Shown here in pieces: positions 45,613-54,131 of a stretch of DNA of 64,000 bases. The DNA is from CBDDKZ01 sp965230415 (GTDB lineage: Bacteria; Bacteroidota; Bacteroidia; Cytophagales; JAAEPT01), in assembly GCA_965230415.1 (NCBI GenBank), contig CBDDKZ010000005.1:4216001-4280000 (forward strand), read 5' to 3'. The notes under the pieces are model-generated. The model was given only the letters and a program-made list of their open reading frames with translations, was not told the DNA's origin and made no database searches. The translations under genes and the position numbers were made by a program. Position 1 is the first letter of the stretch, and every line of letters starts with the position of its first letter.

Positions 45613-46526
45613 TTAGTTTAGTTTATATTTTTCTCTGTACTCCGATGGACTTATACCTTCTTTCTTTTTGAACAGTCTCGAAAAATATGCAGGATATTCA
45701 AACCCTAATTCATAAGCAACTTCTGATACGGTTTTATTAGGATGCAGTAAAATGTTTTTTGCTTCATCGATTAAATGCAGATGTAAATGTTCGGTCGTAG
45801 TCTTACCGGTTTCTTTTTTAAGCGTGTCACTTAAATAACGTTTTGAAACTGACAATTCACTTGCTATCTGCTCGATGCTCGGAATTCCTACTTCTTGCAG
45901 CTTTCCCGATTCAAAATACATGTCCAAATTATGATTGAATTGCGCCAACAAATCGTTAGACATTTCTTTTCTGTTTAAAAACTGCCTTTCATAAAAACGG
46001 TTTGCGTATTTGAGCAAGGTGTCTAATTGAGAAATGATGATGTCCTTACTAAACTTGTCTTGATTGTTTTGATATTCAATTTCAATATTTTCTACAATGG
46101 ACTCTATTTGTCTTTCTTCTTTAGGCGAAAGGTGCAAAGCTTCATTTACGGAATATGAGAAGAAACTGTATTTTTTTTTATTCGTTGAGCCAATTCCGTT
46201 CCCTTCAAAAAGTCTTCGTGGAAGTTTATTGAAAACCCTTTTTGTTCAAAAATTACGCTTTTATCCCACTGCAAGACTTGTCTTGGTGAAATAAAAAATA
46301 ATGCACCGTTGGTAAAATCGTATTGGGTGCGACCGTAGTTTAAATTACCTTCTATATATTTTTTAAAACTAATGGAATAGCAATCATTCGTAATTGGTGG
46401 CGAACTTTCTCTTGGACAAGGAAGATAACTATCACCTTTTGAGTTGAACACGCTCAACATTGGATGCTCTGGTCTAGGCAGTCCCAAATAATCTAAATAC
46501 GATGATAATGTTTTAAAATGTTGCAT
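45613..46526 (-). pseudogene. AraC-family regulator split by frameshift in a 9-base run
   Basis: The N-terminal sensor part (46526-46146, MQHFKTLSSYLDYLGL to LAQRIKK) ends at a stop just after a run of nine A (plus-strand T 46171-46179). Removing or adding one base restores YSFFSYSVNEALHLSPKEE, leading straight into the second part with the DNA-binding domain: SIEQIASELSVSKRYLSDTLKK and SEVAYELGFEYPAYFSRLFKKKEGISPSEYR. Joined, it is a typical AraC regulator of about 300 residues. Alternatives are inactivation, expression by polymerase slippage, or a sequencing error. It lies 9 bp after the SDR gene, its probable target. Confidence 0.8.
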
Positions 46527-46535
46527 ATTACAAAA

Positions 46536-47486
46536 TTAGATATTCCATTTTACATTTGTCTCTTTTTCCGATAGCTCCCAAAGTCGTTTTGCTACTACTT
46601 TGTCTTTAGCATGTGGTTCTATTTTATGAGCTCCGACAGGTCCTACCCAATTGCTTCTTCCTGTTGGTCCGAAAAAACCACTTTGGTCTAAATTTGGTTC
46701 CGTTGCACACATTAACTGCGGATAAGCACCTTTTTCAGCTGATTGGGTTAATGGTGATAATTTCATCAGATTAAAGATGAATTTCATCATAAAACTGCCA
46801 CTTGTATTTATCAAGTTGGTTCTTGAAGAGCCAGGATGACACGCATAGGCTTTAACATCTGTTTTTCCTGCTTCTTTCAATCTATCTTGTAATTCGTACA
46901 TTGACATTATCTGTGCAAGTTTACTTTGGCTGTAAGCATTATTAGGTGTGTAATCTTTATCCCAATTCAAGTCATCAAATTTTATCGTTTTGATGCCCAT
47001 ATCATACCCCATACTTCCAACTGTTACAATTCGTCCTTTGGATTTTTCAATAAGTGGGAACAATAAAGCTTGCAATGTCCAATTTCCATAGTAATTCGTT
47101 CCCATTTGACTTTCCCACCCGTCTTCAGTTAGCTTTTGTTTAGGTACTTGAGCTATTGCCGCGTTGCAAACGAGAGCATCTATTTGATGAACTGTTTTTA
47201 ATACTTCATCCGCTGCTTTTTTTACAGATACTTGTTTGGATAAGTCCATTTGAATGTTAGTTACATCAATATTATTACCCAATCCTTGTCTCAATGTTGC
47301 GATGGTGTCTTCTGCTTTTTTAAGGTTTCTATTGAGCATAACCACTTTCGCACCTTTTGAAAGTAAAATTCTCGTTGCTTCAAAACCTGTTCCGCTTGTA
47401 GTACCCGTTACAATGAACACTTTGCCATTCAGATTACTGATTCTATTAGGTGTCCAACCCTTTTTACCAAATTGATTGGTTTCCAT
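46536..47486 (-). CDS. Short-chain dehydrogenase (protochlorophyllide-reductase-like SDR)
   Basis: A 316-residue SDR: cofactor-binding FIVTGTTSGTGFEATRI (TGxxxGxG), MLNRNLKKAED, IDALVCNAAIA, the catalytic Tyr and Lys in NAYSQSKLAQIMSMYEL, and YACHPGSSRTNL. The length and the long C-terminal part (SNWVGPVGAHKIEPHAKD) match the retinol/protochlorophyllide-reductase-like group, which probably uses NADPH. The substrate is unknown. It is the first gene of an operon with the AraC-like regulator and a membrane protein. Confidence 0.85.
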   Translation of the reverse strand: METNQFGKKGWTPNRISNLNGKVFIVTGTTSGTGFEATRILLSKGAKVVMLNRNLKKAEDTIATLRQGLGNNIDVTNIQMDLSKQVSVKKAADEVLKTVHQIDALVCNAAIAQVPKQKLTEDGWESQMGTNYYGNWTLQALLFPLIEKSKGRIVTVGSMGYDMGIKTIKFDDLNWDKDYTPNNAYSQSKLAQIMSMYELQDRLKEAGKTDVKAYACHPGSSRTNLINTSGSFMMKFIFNLMKLSPLTQSAEKGAYPQLMCATEPNLDQSGFFGPTGRSNWVGPVGAHKIEPHAKDKVVAKRLWELSEKETNVKWNI

Positions 47487-47594
47487 TTTTGTCTATTTTT
47501 TATGTTAAAATTATAAGACAAAGGTCGGATGGAAGTAGGTTAACTACTTATACAGATTTTCGAATGTCGTATACTTTTTGGTTGGGTTTAATTA

Positions 47595-47744
47595 CACTCA
47601 ACGCCACCGTATAAATCTGTGGCTGTCTTTTATAGTAATTTACTTTCGATCTATCACCAAGCAATCTACAGGGTTGGCGATGAAACAATAGGGCTTCCAA
47701 ATCCATTGCTCAGCCATGATTTACACAGCATATTGGCAAGCGCT
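47595..47744 (-). repeat. Possible cassette-type element, copy E (diverged)
   Basis: Between the HigA stop and the SDR start. On the minus strand it begins AAGCGCTTGCCAATA with GTGTAAATC close by, and ends GATTTATACGGTGGCGTTGAG, so near-inverted GTGTAAATC/GATTTATAC lie inside both ends and GGCGTTG closes it as in copies A and B. The interior shares no clear block with A-D, so the membership is tentative. Confidence 0.35.
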
Positions 47745-48113
47745 TTATTCGATTAACTTATAATCCCTGACTAGTATTTGTGCTGAAAGATTCAACTTAT
47801 CTGCTAAGGTCCGGATCATATCTACAGTCAGCTTTTTCTTTTTATTCAGAACCTCAGACACCCTGCTCTTGCCACCAATGACTCCCACTAAATCCTTTTG
47901 CTTAATATCAAGTTCTTCCATTCTAATTTTGATCGCCTCAATGGGGTCTGGTGCTTCAATAGGGTAGTATTTGTTTTCGTATTCATCAACTAGTAGTGCT
48001 AAAATATCAGCTTCATCACTTTCTGAAGTTCCACTTTTCGCATCAAAGATCTCATTTAATCTTTCCAATGCAGTCTGATAATCTTCCTCAGTTTTAATTA
48101 ATTTCAGTTTCAT
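47745..48113 (-). CDS. higA: HigA-type antitoxin with HTH
   Basis: I start at the ATG at 48113 (MKLKLIKTEEDYQTALERL). An ATG nine codons earlier overlaps the toxin gene and gives an unlikely leader. The N-terminal helix EDYQTALERLNEIFD and acidic linker bind the toxin. The C-terminal half is an Xre-type helix-turn-helix (LDIKQKDLVGVIGGKSRVSEVLNKKKKLTVDMIRTLADKLNL). This is the antitoxin of the HigB/HigA family in which the toxin gene comes first. It should neutralise HigB and repress the operon. Confidence 0.85.
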   Translation of the reverse strand: MKLKLIKTEEDYQTALERLNEIFDAKSGTSESDEADILALLVDEYENKYYPIEAPDPIEAIKIRMEELDIKQKDLVGVIGGKSRVSEVLNKKKKLTVDMIRTLADKLNLSAQILVRDYKLIE

Positions 48114-48123
48114 AGTACCGTCT

Positions 48124-48420
48124 TTAGATAGTGTTTGCATCTATTTTGTCGTATTCAGCATGTGTTCCAATGAATCGGACAAAGATCCAACTTTTCTCAA
48201 AATTGAATTTGACCACTAAACGATAGTCATTTCCTTTTATGTTAAAGACTATTCTTTCATTTTTTGGAATACCGGCTGTCGCATAAGTATTTTTAACATC
48301 ATTAGGCGTTTTCCAATCATTATTTCGAGCCGTATCATACCAAGTTTTCAAATATTGCTCCAAATCCGCGTGCTTTTCCCAAAATTCACGCAATGTACTT
48401 TTAGCCAGAATTCTATCCAT
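48124..48420 (-). CDS. higB: HigB-type mRNA interferase toxin
   Basis: A 98-residue toxin of the HigB family (PF09907-like): N-terminal MDRILAKSTLREFWEKH, then WYDTARNNDWKTPNDVKNTYATA, and the conserved strands RIVFNIKGNDYRLVVKFNFEKSWIFVRFIGTHAEYDKI. Family members are RelE-fold ribonucleases that cut mRNA on the ribosome. It lies directly upstream of its antitoxin gene (10 bp before the chosen start), in the reversed toxin-first order typical of HigBA. Confidence 0.9.
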   Translation of the reverse strand: MDRILAKSTLREFWEKHADLEQYLKTWYDTARNNDWKTPNDVKNTYATAGIPKNERIVFNIKGNDYRLVVKFNFEKSWIFVRFIGTHAEYDKIDANTI

Positions 48421-48720
48421 TTCGACTATTTACACATCAAGGATAATAAAATAGTTCGTTATTTGAGAACTTGTTTAAGAAGAATGCTGACTAACGACCA
48501 GAAAGAAAGAGTTGAGACAAAGAAAATAGTGCTAACACACATAACAATAAAGCCGAGATATACACCAGCAGAAAAAACGAAGGATTGAAATCACACAGCG
48601 AAAAATAGCAACGATAGCTCCCGAATGAACGGGCGGCTTACTGCAACATTTAGAAAAAATCAGTGGGAGTCCCCCGGACCCACTAGATTTTGGGTTCTAA
48701 TTGTTGTACACCGTGATTTA
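48421..48720 (-). other. Gene-free stretch after the DUF262 operon, candidate element F
   Basis: 300 bp between the HigB start and the DUF262 gene stop. On the minus strand, close after the stop, comes CGGTGTACAACAATTAGAAC, similar to the start of copies A, C and D. Further on, TGTATATCTCGGCTTTATTG and TTATGTGTGTTAGC resemble an element's far end. The interior includes a GGGTCCGGGGGACTCCC hairpin. No coding frame is supported. The promoter of the HigBA pair must lie at its right-hand end on the minus strand. Confidence 0.4.
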
Positions 48721-50538
48721 TTAAATAGAGTTGGGATCCCATATTTCATTTATAAGCTTTTCAAAAGATTCTGTTCGTCTCGAAATTGATTCCTGAGAGA
48801 AACTATTGATAGTTGTAAATCCAAACTGCTCATTCAACACATCATTATTAGCCCATCGAGTTGAAGAAGCTAAGTAGTTTTCATTTTCCAAATATGACAA
48901 TTTGGACTCGTCTGGAATTTCATTAATAATGTTTCTTATTGGGTTTGGAATGAAAAGATAATTACCTAGTGATGCAAACGTTTCAGTATAATCAGATTCG
49001 GATTCAAAAACATCAGAATACTCATCAAAATTGTATTCCCAAATCAGTGGAGTAACTACAAACCTATTTCTCCTTCGTGCTGCAATCAAATCAGAGAAGT
49101 TTATTTCCTCCTCTGTATATTTTGATTCTACATAATAGACCATTCTAGCTAAGAGATATCTTAAAAATTTTAGATTCGTGTTATATGCGTTAAATGAAGA
49201 AATATCAAAAGGGAAATCCTTAGTATCGATTAGCTCTCTGCGCAAAATTTCTCGTAGTTCTTCAATTGATTTATTTCGAATATCCTTTACTAACGAGTAA
49301 ATGGAGTACCTAATACCAGACTGTGATATTGAACGATTATTGATAGTTCTAAAAACAGTGTAGATATCGATGAATTTTGAGACCATGTTGAGTTTTTTAT
49401 CAATTATGTCTTCATCATCCAATTTATCAATAGGAGATAAAAGGAGCGGATAACTCAATGATGATGCAATGCTCCAAAACGATGATATATGAAGGTTTTC
49501 AAGCGCATCATATTCACCGCGTATTGAGTTACTGATTTTAAGATAAATGTTGGAATAATATTGAAAATCACCCTTGACAAAAAAGTAGAATGATTCTCCA
49601 GATTTTAACCCGATTTTTTTTGCATTATCCTTGATCCAGGTATGAAATTTAGTTCCAATCTTCTCAAAATCTTCGTTTCCAGACCCTTTAGTTCGACTTC
49701 TGATAGACTCAGCATACTGAGATCGTAACCATGCCCTCATGAATTCTAAGTCTTCTTGTGTAGAAATTGAATGAAGTTCAGAAATGCGCTCCTTCCAAAG
49801 TGAATTGAGTTCTTGAATTCTAGATTCATCCTTGACATTTGTTAAGATGAAACCTTTAAGCATTTCTGTAGGAGTAAGGTTTAATCCTCGATCATTCATT
49901 GTTTCGAAGATTGTGTAGGCGTTCTCATCACTGTATGCGATAATCTCTACGAATACAACTTTCTCCTTTATCCAGTCGATAAACATGAGAAGCTTATCAT
50001 CCTTTAATTCATTAGGAAATAGGGTCTTGATATCGTTGTAACGATCCAACATATTTTGCACTGACTCGTCATCAATTTCCGCCTCGTCTAATTCTTCGTT
50101 TTGGTACAAAGAGTCCAAGACTTTTGTACGATCTGGAACTTCAATATTGTAAGAAGTTTTTCCATATTTTGTTGACTTAATATAAGGGGACAAATCTTCA
50201 AAGGCTGATAATTCTTTTTGGCAATCGTTAAGATATATAAGTAGTAAGGTCAATGAAGTAAGTCTTTGTTGGCCATCTACTATAGATCGAGTTGTCCCTT
50301 TTTCTGAAATAACGATCGGTCCTAAATAGTAGGAATTGTATTCAGCAACATTTTCTCGTGTATGTCCTTCTTCAAAATTTTGGATGAAAGCAGCTTCGAG
50401 ATCCACTAATAGCTGCTCAACGTGTTTGGTTTGCCATTTGTATTCTCTTTGGAAATAATCCACATGATACTTCTTTTCATAGAGTATATCTTTCAGTGGG
50501 TGGGCAAATGCCTGTATATTATTTGCTATTGATCCCAT
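48721..50538 (-). CDS. DUF262-DUF1524 protein with altered nuclease site (candidate defence gene)
   Basis: A 605-residue protein. The DUF262 domain (about 10-250) shows YFQREYKW (28-35) and the nucleotide-handling IVDGQQRLTSL (DGQQR 88-92), as in GmrS and SspE. A helical middle follows. The end aligns with the DUF1524 His-Me nuclease seen in DUF262-DUF1524 fusions (IWEYNFDEYSDVF, LGNYLFIPNP, closing SISRRTESFEKLINEIWD), but where EHIW is expected it reads PLIW (497-500), losing the catalytic His. It is thus probably a sensor/NTPase with a dead nuclease. It starts 1 bp after the HEPN-like gene stops, so the two make a tight operon. Confidence 0.8.
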   Translation of the reverse strand: MGSIANNIQAFAHPLKDILYEKKYHVDYFQREYKWQTKHVEQLLVDLEAAFIQNFEEGHTRENVAEYNSYYLGPIVISEKGTTRSIVDGQQRLTSLTLLLIYLNDCQKELSAFEDLSPYIKSTKYGKTSYNIEVPDRTKVLDSLYQNEELDEAEIDDESVQNMLDRYNDIKTLFPNELKDDKLLMFIDWIKEKVVFVEIIAYSDENAYTIFETMNDRGLNLTPTEMLKGFILTNVKDESRIQELNSLWKERISELHSISTQEDLEFMRAWLRSQYAESIRSRTKGSGNEDFEKIGTKFHTWIKDNAKKIGLKSGESFYFFVKGDFQYYSNIYLKISNSIRGEYDALENLHISSFWSIASSLSYPLLLSPIDKLDDEDIIDKKLNMVSKFIDIYTVFRTINNRSISQSGIRYSIYSLVKDIRNKSIEELREILRRELIDTKDFPFDISSFNAYNTNLKFLRYLLARMVYYVESKYTEEEINFSDLIAARRRNRFVVTPLIWEYNFDEYSDVFESESDYTETFASLGNYLFIPNPIRNIINEIPDESKLSYLENENYLASSTRWANNDVLNEQFGFTTINSFSQESISRRTESFEKLINEIWDPNSI

Positions 50539-50539
50539 G

Positions 50540-51346
50540 TTATTTAAGCGATTTTAGTAGGGTTCTTAGTATGTGATAAGCTGGTTCATAAATACTTAGA
50601 TTGTCAGCACTCGGCTGGAGTTCACCATGAAAAAGCTTACATCTTATTCCATAGAGAATTTCAATTATGGCTTGAGAAATCAGATTAACGTCATTTACGA
50701 AGTTTATCCCAGAGATTTTTAATGAACCACTTTTCGTACTTGAGATTACACTTTCCTTCTTCCTTGGGTTAATGTCTTTAAAACATTGCCTTATTTGTTC
50801 CTTTTGTTCTTCATTGATGGTGCTGGAAGATGTCAGGTCATTCTCAAAATGAGATAAGTCATAATTGGAATGCGTATAGTTGTACTTAAGTTCATTTGGT
50901 GTTTTTCGAGTATTTATTACAACTGCTCGAACCGAGCCGGTTGAAAGGAGTTCAGCTTTATATTCCAAACTTCTCTTCCTAATAGGTGGATTTGTCGAGG
51001 TTGTTGGGTTGGTTCTAAAGTAAATATTTTTAAAGGAGATTCTATTTTCGATACTGGCATCAGGAATTGGAAATTGTTCCAATAGCTCATGGAGCAGACC
51101 TAACTGGGCTTTGAATCGTAGTGAATCTGTATTAGTTCCGTTAATTAATGCTATTAACCTAGCTCTAAATTGGTTCCCATCAGTTTTTATTTGGTCAATG
51201 CAATAACGATCACCAGTATTATTATAGTTATTGCAGTACCAAGCATTGAATGGAATCCAAGCACGTACAAATAGAATTGCAAAATCAGTTTCAAATTCTG
51301 AAAGCAATAGCCATTTATCAATATGTCCTGTAAAATTATTTGGCAT
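50540..51346 (-). CDS. HEPN-like protein with RxxxxH motif (candidate RNase effector)
   Basis: A 268-residue soluble protein. The C-terminal block EILYGIRCKLFHGELQPS contains the HEPN ribonuclease motif Rx4H (Arg 235, His 240), followed by the helix YEPAYHILRTLLKSL, as usual in HEPN proteins. The N-terminal half (WIPFNAWYCNNYN with an aromatic-rich helix) resembles the first helices of the same group. HEPN proteins are RNA-cutting effectors in abortive-infection, CRISPR and toxin systems. It is the first gene of the operon with the DUF262 protein. Assignment rests on the motif and pattern, without a database search. Confidence 0.7.
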   Translation of the reverse strand: MPNNFTGHIDKWLLLSEFETDFAILFVRAWIPFNAWYCNNYNNTGDRYCIDQIKTDGNQFRARLIALINGTNTDSLRFKAQLGLLHELLEQFPIPDASIENRISFKNIYFRTNPTTSTNPPIRKRSLEYKAELLSTGSVRAVVINTRKTPNELKYNYTHSNYDLSHFENDLTSSSTINEEQKEQIRQCFKDINPRKKESVISSTKSGSLKISGINFVNDVNLISQAIIEILYGIRCKLFHGELQPSADNLSIYEPAYHILRTLLKSLK

Positions 51347-51979
51347 TTAATTTCTACGGCATGATGTACAACACCTGAATAAAGTACTTATGCACTTTAT
51401 ATCCCTTTTAACTGCAAAACTATACGCTGAAATTCGCGATTAGTTTTATCTTAACTATATTATTATGCGAAATTAACCGAATTAGTGTGATTCACTGAAG
51501 GACTATTATAGCTTTTGCCTATTTTCTACTCATGTTGTATCCGGGATTGGCCTTTCATCTCCCACTTAATGTTCCTATCCAGGTGTTTCAGGAATGCATG
51601 GTGGTCTTAAGAGATCCTTCAGTCGTGCCTCCTTCAGGATGACGGTTGGGAGGGACTGTTGTACAGGATGATGGTCTTGTGATGCTATGGTTCAGGGTGA
51701 AAGTTGTGGTCCGGGATGATGGTTATGGAGGCTGTAGCACACGAACGGTAATAGAACCTCACGTCATGCTGACCGAATATGACTGTAGTGGTATGGGTAT
51801 GATCGTCCACGAATGGTTATAGCTAACCACATCATGCTGAGGCATCGAAGCATCTGTATCAACAGTAAAGAGATTATATCATTAAATATTCTTCATTCAA
51901 CATTTAAATTCATTTATCATTCAACACTCAAAATCCTACTTCTCTTTTCAACCTTCTAACACTTCGCGCTATGAAGTAA
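51347..51979. other. Long gene-free region with degenerate repeats
   Basis: 633 bp between the HEPN operon and the beta-lactamase gene. The left part (about 51350-51500) is AT-rich and must hold the operon promoter. It includes TGTACAACA (51365-51373), inverted to TGTTGTACA behind the operon (48702-48710). The centre (51600-51840) is richer in GC, with degenerate minus-strand copies of ACCATCATCCTG and one 40-bp repeat shared with 53163. The right part has two TCATTCAACA copies. No coding frame or RNA gene recognised. Confidence 0.6.
51610..51650 (+). repeat. Dispersed 40-bp repeat, copy 1
   Basis: AGAGATCCTTCAGTCGTGCC is followed by TCCTTCAGGATGACGGT. It is nearly identical (one-base indel) to 53163-53201. 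The TTCAG/CTGAA ends allow a small hairpin. Confidence 0.8.
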
Positions 51980-52897
51980 TTATTCCTTGGTCTCGTTTGT
52001 ATAAAAGTCATAAGTGGCTTTTGCAATGTCCGCTATGATTTTCTCGTTTGTTTTAAAATCTTCCTGCGAATCTGTTACAAAAACACTAATGATAAAGTAC
52101 TCCCTATTAGGTAAAAAGACGACTCCAATATTATTTACAGCAGCGGTAATACCCGTTTCTTTGTTGGTACCAGACCACCCTGTCTTATGAGCAACAACTG
52201 TTTCCTCTGGTAACTGACCTCTTATTCTACCTTTTCCGGTTGTTGTTTCCTTATTCGTTTTCCAGAAAAAATCATAGCTGCTTTTGGATAGTAGGTCGTT
52301 TTTATTCTCAAAAAATAGCCTGACAGTCTCGCTTGCAGCTTTTGGGCTGGTCCAATTTTGGAACATGTTTTCCCACTTTGCTTGCATGTCTTGTTCATTA
52401 AATGCAATCTGTATATCATCAATACCACTTTTTTTGATGTACTCTTCAACCGTTTTCGGGCTTCCGATAAGTCGTATTAAAATATCACAGGCGGTATTGT
52501 CGCTTTGAGAAATGATGTACTGTATTAATCGTTTAATGGTAAAACTACCTCCATCAGGGTTTTCATCCCGAAGCGGACTCCATAAGCCTTCAGGCAAAAG
52601 TTCATCTTTCGCTATTTCGATTGTTTGGTCCAATGACAAAGTACCCTTGTCCACCTCGGCCAACACTGCCAATGCAATATGGAATTTAAACACACTTTGC
52701 ATGGGGAAATGTTTGTCGCCGTGTAGCGACAGGGTGTCCTTTCCATGATTCCCTATTATTGAAACTCCAACGCTTGCTTTTTTGTCCGATACGATTTGCT
52801 CAATTTTTTCGCGCAGTAAATCCGTGTTGCTGTTCGGAGTCGTACAACTTACTAAAAGTGCTACTAGTAAACATGGCAATAGAAATAGTCTTTTCAT
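51980..52897 (-). CDS. bla: Class A beta-lactamase, subclass A2-like
   Basis: A 305-residue serine beta-lactamase with all active-site motifs: SVFK (Ser 68, Lys 71), SDN (132-134), the omega-loop Glu in FNEQDM (168), and KTG (238-240). The FNEQDM form of the omega-loop and the long loop before it resemble the CblA/CfxA/PER-like A2 group of Bacteroidota. A lipobox-like LLVSC (Cys 18) suggests a lipid-anchored periplasmic enzyme. It should hydrolyse cephalosporins or penicillins, but the spectrum cannot be read from sequence. The 288 bp upstream, before the aldo/keto reductase stop, hold no gene. Confidence 0.9.
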   Translation of the reverse strand: MKRLFLLPCLLVALLVSCTTPNSNTDLLREKIEQIVSDKKASVGVSIIGNHGKDTLSLHGDKHFPMQSVFKFHIALAVLAEVDKGTLSLDQTIEIAKDELLPEGLWSPLRDENPDGGSFTIKRLIQYIISQSDNTACDILIRLIGSPKTVEEYIKKSGIDDIQIAFNEQDMQAKWENMFQNWTSPKAASETVRLFFENKNDLLSKSSYDFFWKTNKETTTGKGRIRGQLPEETVVAHKTGWSGTNKETGITAAVNNIGVVFLPNREYFIISVFVTDSQEDFKTNEKIIADIAKATYDFYTNETKE

Positions 52898-53162
52898 TTT
52901 TTTAATCCCTTGGTTTTACGTTTTGTATTCAAATAATGTCATTCACACCTGCATCGATGGTGTTTGATTACGAATGTAGCAATTAAGCGTTATATAGCAG
53001 GGCTGTTGGGATAAGTGTTTAAGTTTATTTAGCACATGAATAAGACACTCTGGTTACTGTTTTGAGGTGGCAATAGAAGGTAGTGAGCAGGGGAGGTTTA
53101 ACCGCGTCTCTCAATGAAGTTCTTAACGCAAATTCGTCAAGGTCGTTTTGCTGTGATGTCGA

Positions 53163-53201
53163 AGAGATCCTTCAGTCGTGCCTCTTCAGGATGACGGTGG
53201 T
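53163..53201 (+). repeat. Dispersed 40-bp repeat, copy 2
   Basis: AGAGATCCTTCAGTCGTGCC followed by TCTTCAGGATGACGGT, matching 51610-51650. It runs into the aldo/keto reductase gene and encodes its last residues and stop codon on the minus strand. Confidence 0.8.
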
Positions 53202-54058
53202 GGGTAACTTTTATTCAGCACTTCTGGCCATATGTTGGGCAGCTCACCACTAAAGCCCATTTCCGGAAGTTCGTCTATTTGCTTCATTTCTGCTGCCGTC
53301 AAACGAAAGTCAAAAATGTTGATGTTTTCTTCCAGGCGTTGCATGGAACCTGATTTTGGAATTACCACGGTTCCGTGTTGCGTTATCCAACGCAGACAGA
53401 TTTGAGCGATTGATTTATCGTGTTGCCTGGCGATAGCTTGTAATACTTCGTTGCCAAAAATTTTCCCTCTTGCCAACGGAGACCACGACTCAACGGTAAT
53501 GCCATTGTTTTGGCAAAAAGTAGTTAATGCCGCCTGCCAGTAACCGGGGTGAAATTCAATTTGATTAACAGCAGGAATGACATTTGCCGTTTGAAACAAT
53601 TCCTCCAAATGTTCTTGCCAAAAATTGCTTACTCCAATTGATTTTATCAAGCCATCAGCTTGTAATTCTTCCATCGCACGCCAGCTGTCTGCGTTGGTTT
53701 TTTGCCAATTGCTATAATTTTTCGCGTTGGCCGGCCAATGAATTAAATACAGGTCAATGTAGTCCAGGCCAAGTTTTTTGAGTGAGGTGTTAAAGGCTTT
53801 TTTCGTTGCTTCATAAGCTAAACTATCACGCCACACTTTTGTGGTAACGATAATTTCTTTTCTGTCGATTTCACTTTCACTTATTGCCTGGCCAACTTCT
53901 TCTTCATTCTCATATTTTGCGGCCGTGTCAATTAGTCGGTAACCTTTTGCGAGCGCGTTCTTGATAGCCTGAACCCCATCGTTATTAGTGGATTTATAAG
54001 TCCCAAGGCCAATGATGGGGAGTTCGTTTCCGTCGTTTAAAGCTATTTTTTGAATCAT
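53186..54058 (-). CDS. Aldo/keto reductase
   Basis: A 290-residue TIM-barrel oxidoreductase of the AKR superfamily: GLGTYKS at the start, catalytic Asp in YRLIDTAAKYENEEEVG (with the family Tyr), KVWRDSL with the catalytic Lys nearby, LIHWPAN with the His, and the NADPH-binding end VVIPKSGSMQRLEENINIFDF. It probably reduces aldehydes or diketones such as 2,5-diketogluconate-like substrates. The last residues (YPPPSS) and the stop come from the dispersed repeat at 53163-53201, so the native end was probably replaced. Confidence 0.9.
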   Translation of the reverse strand: MIQKIALNDGNELPIIGLGTYKSTNNDGVQAIKNALAKGYRLIDTAAKYENEEEVGQAISESEIDRKEIIVTTKVWRDSLAYEATKKAFNTSLKKLGLDYIDLYLIHWPANAKNYSNWQKTNADSWRAMEELQADGLIKSIGVSNFWQEHLEELFQTANVIPAVNQIEFHPGYWQAALTTFCQNNGITVESWSPLARGKIFGNEVLQAIARQHDKSIAQICLRWITQHGTVVIPKSGSMQRLEENINIFDFRLTAAEMKQIDELPEMGFSGELPNIWPEVLNKSYPPPSS

Positions 54059-54131
54059 AAAATCGAGTTAAATACCTTGTTAAATGGCTGTTAATAGGAG
54101 TCTTCCATGATTGACACCCGGGTTACTGTGC

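Noticed and set aside
51600..51850. Possible CRISPR-like array in the degenerate repeat region
   Set aside because: Repeats are irregular in length and spacing, with no constant spacer size and no cas genes.
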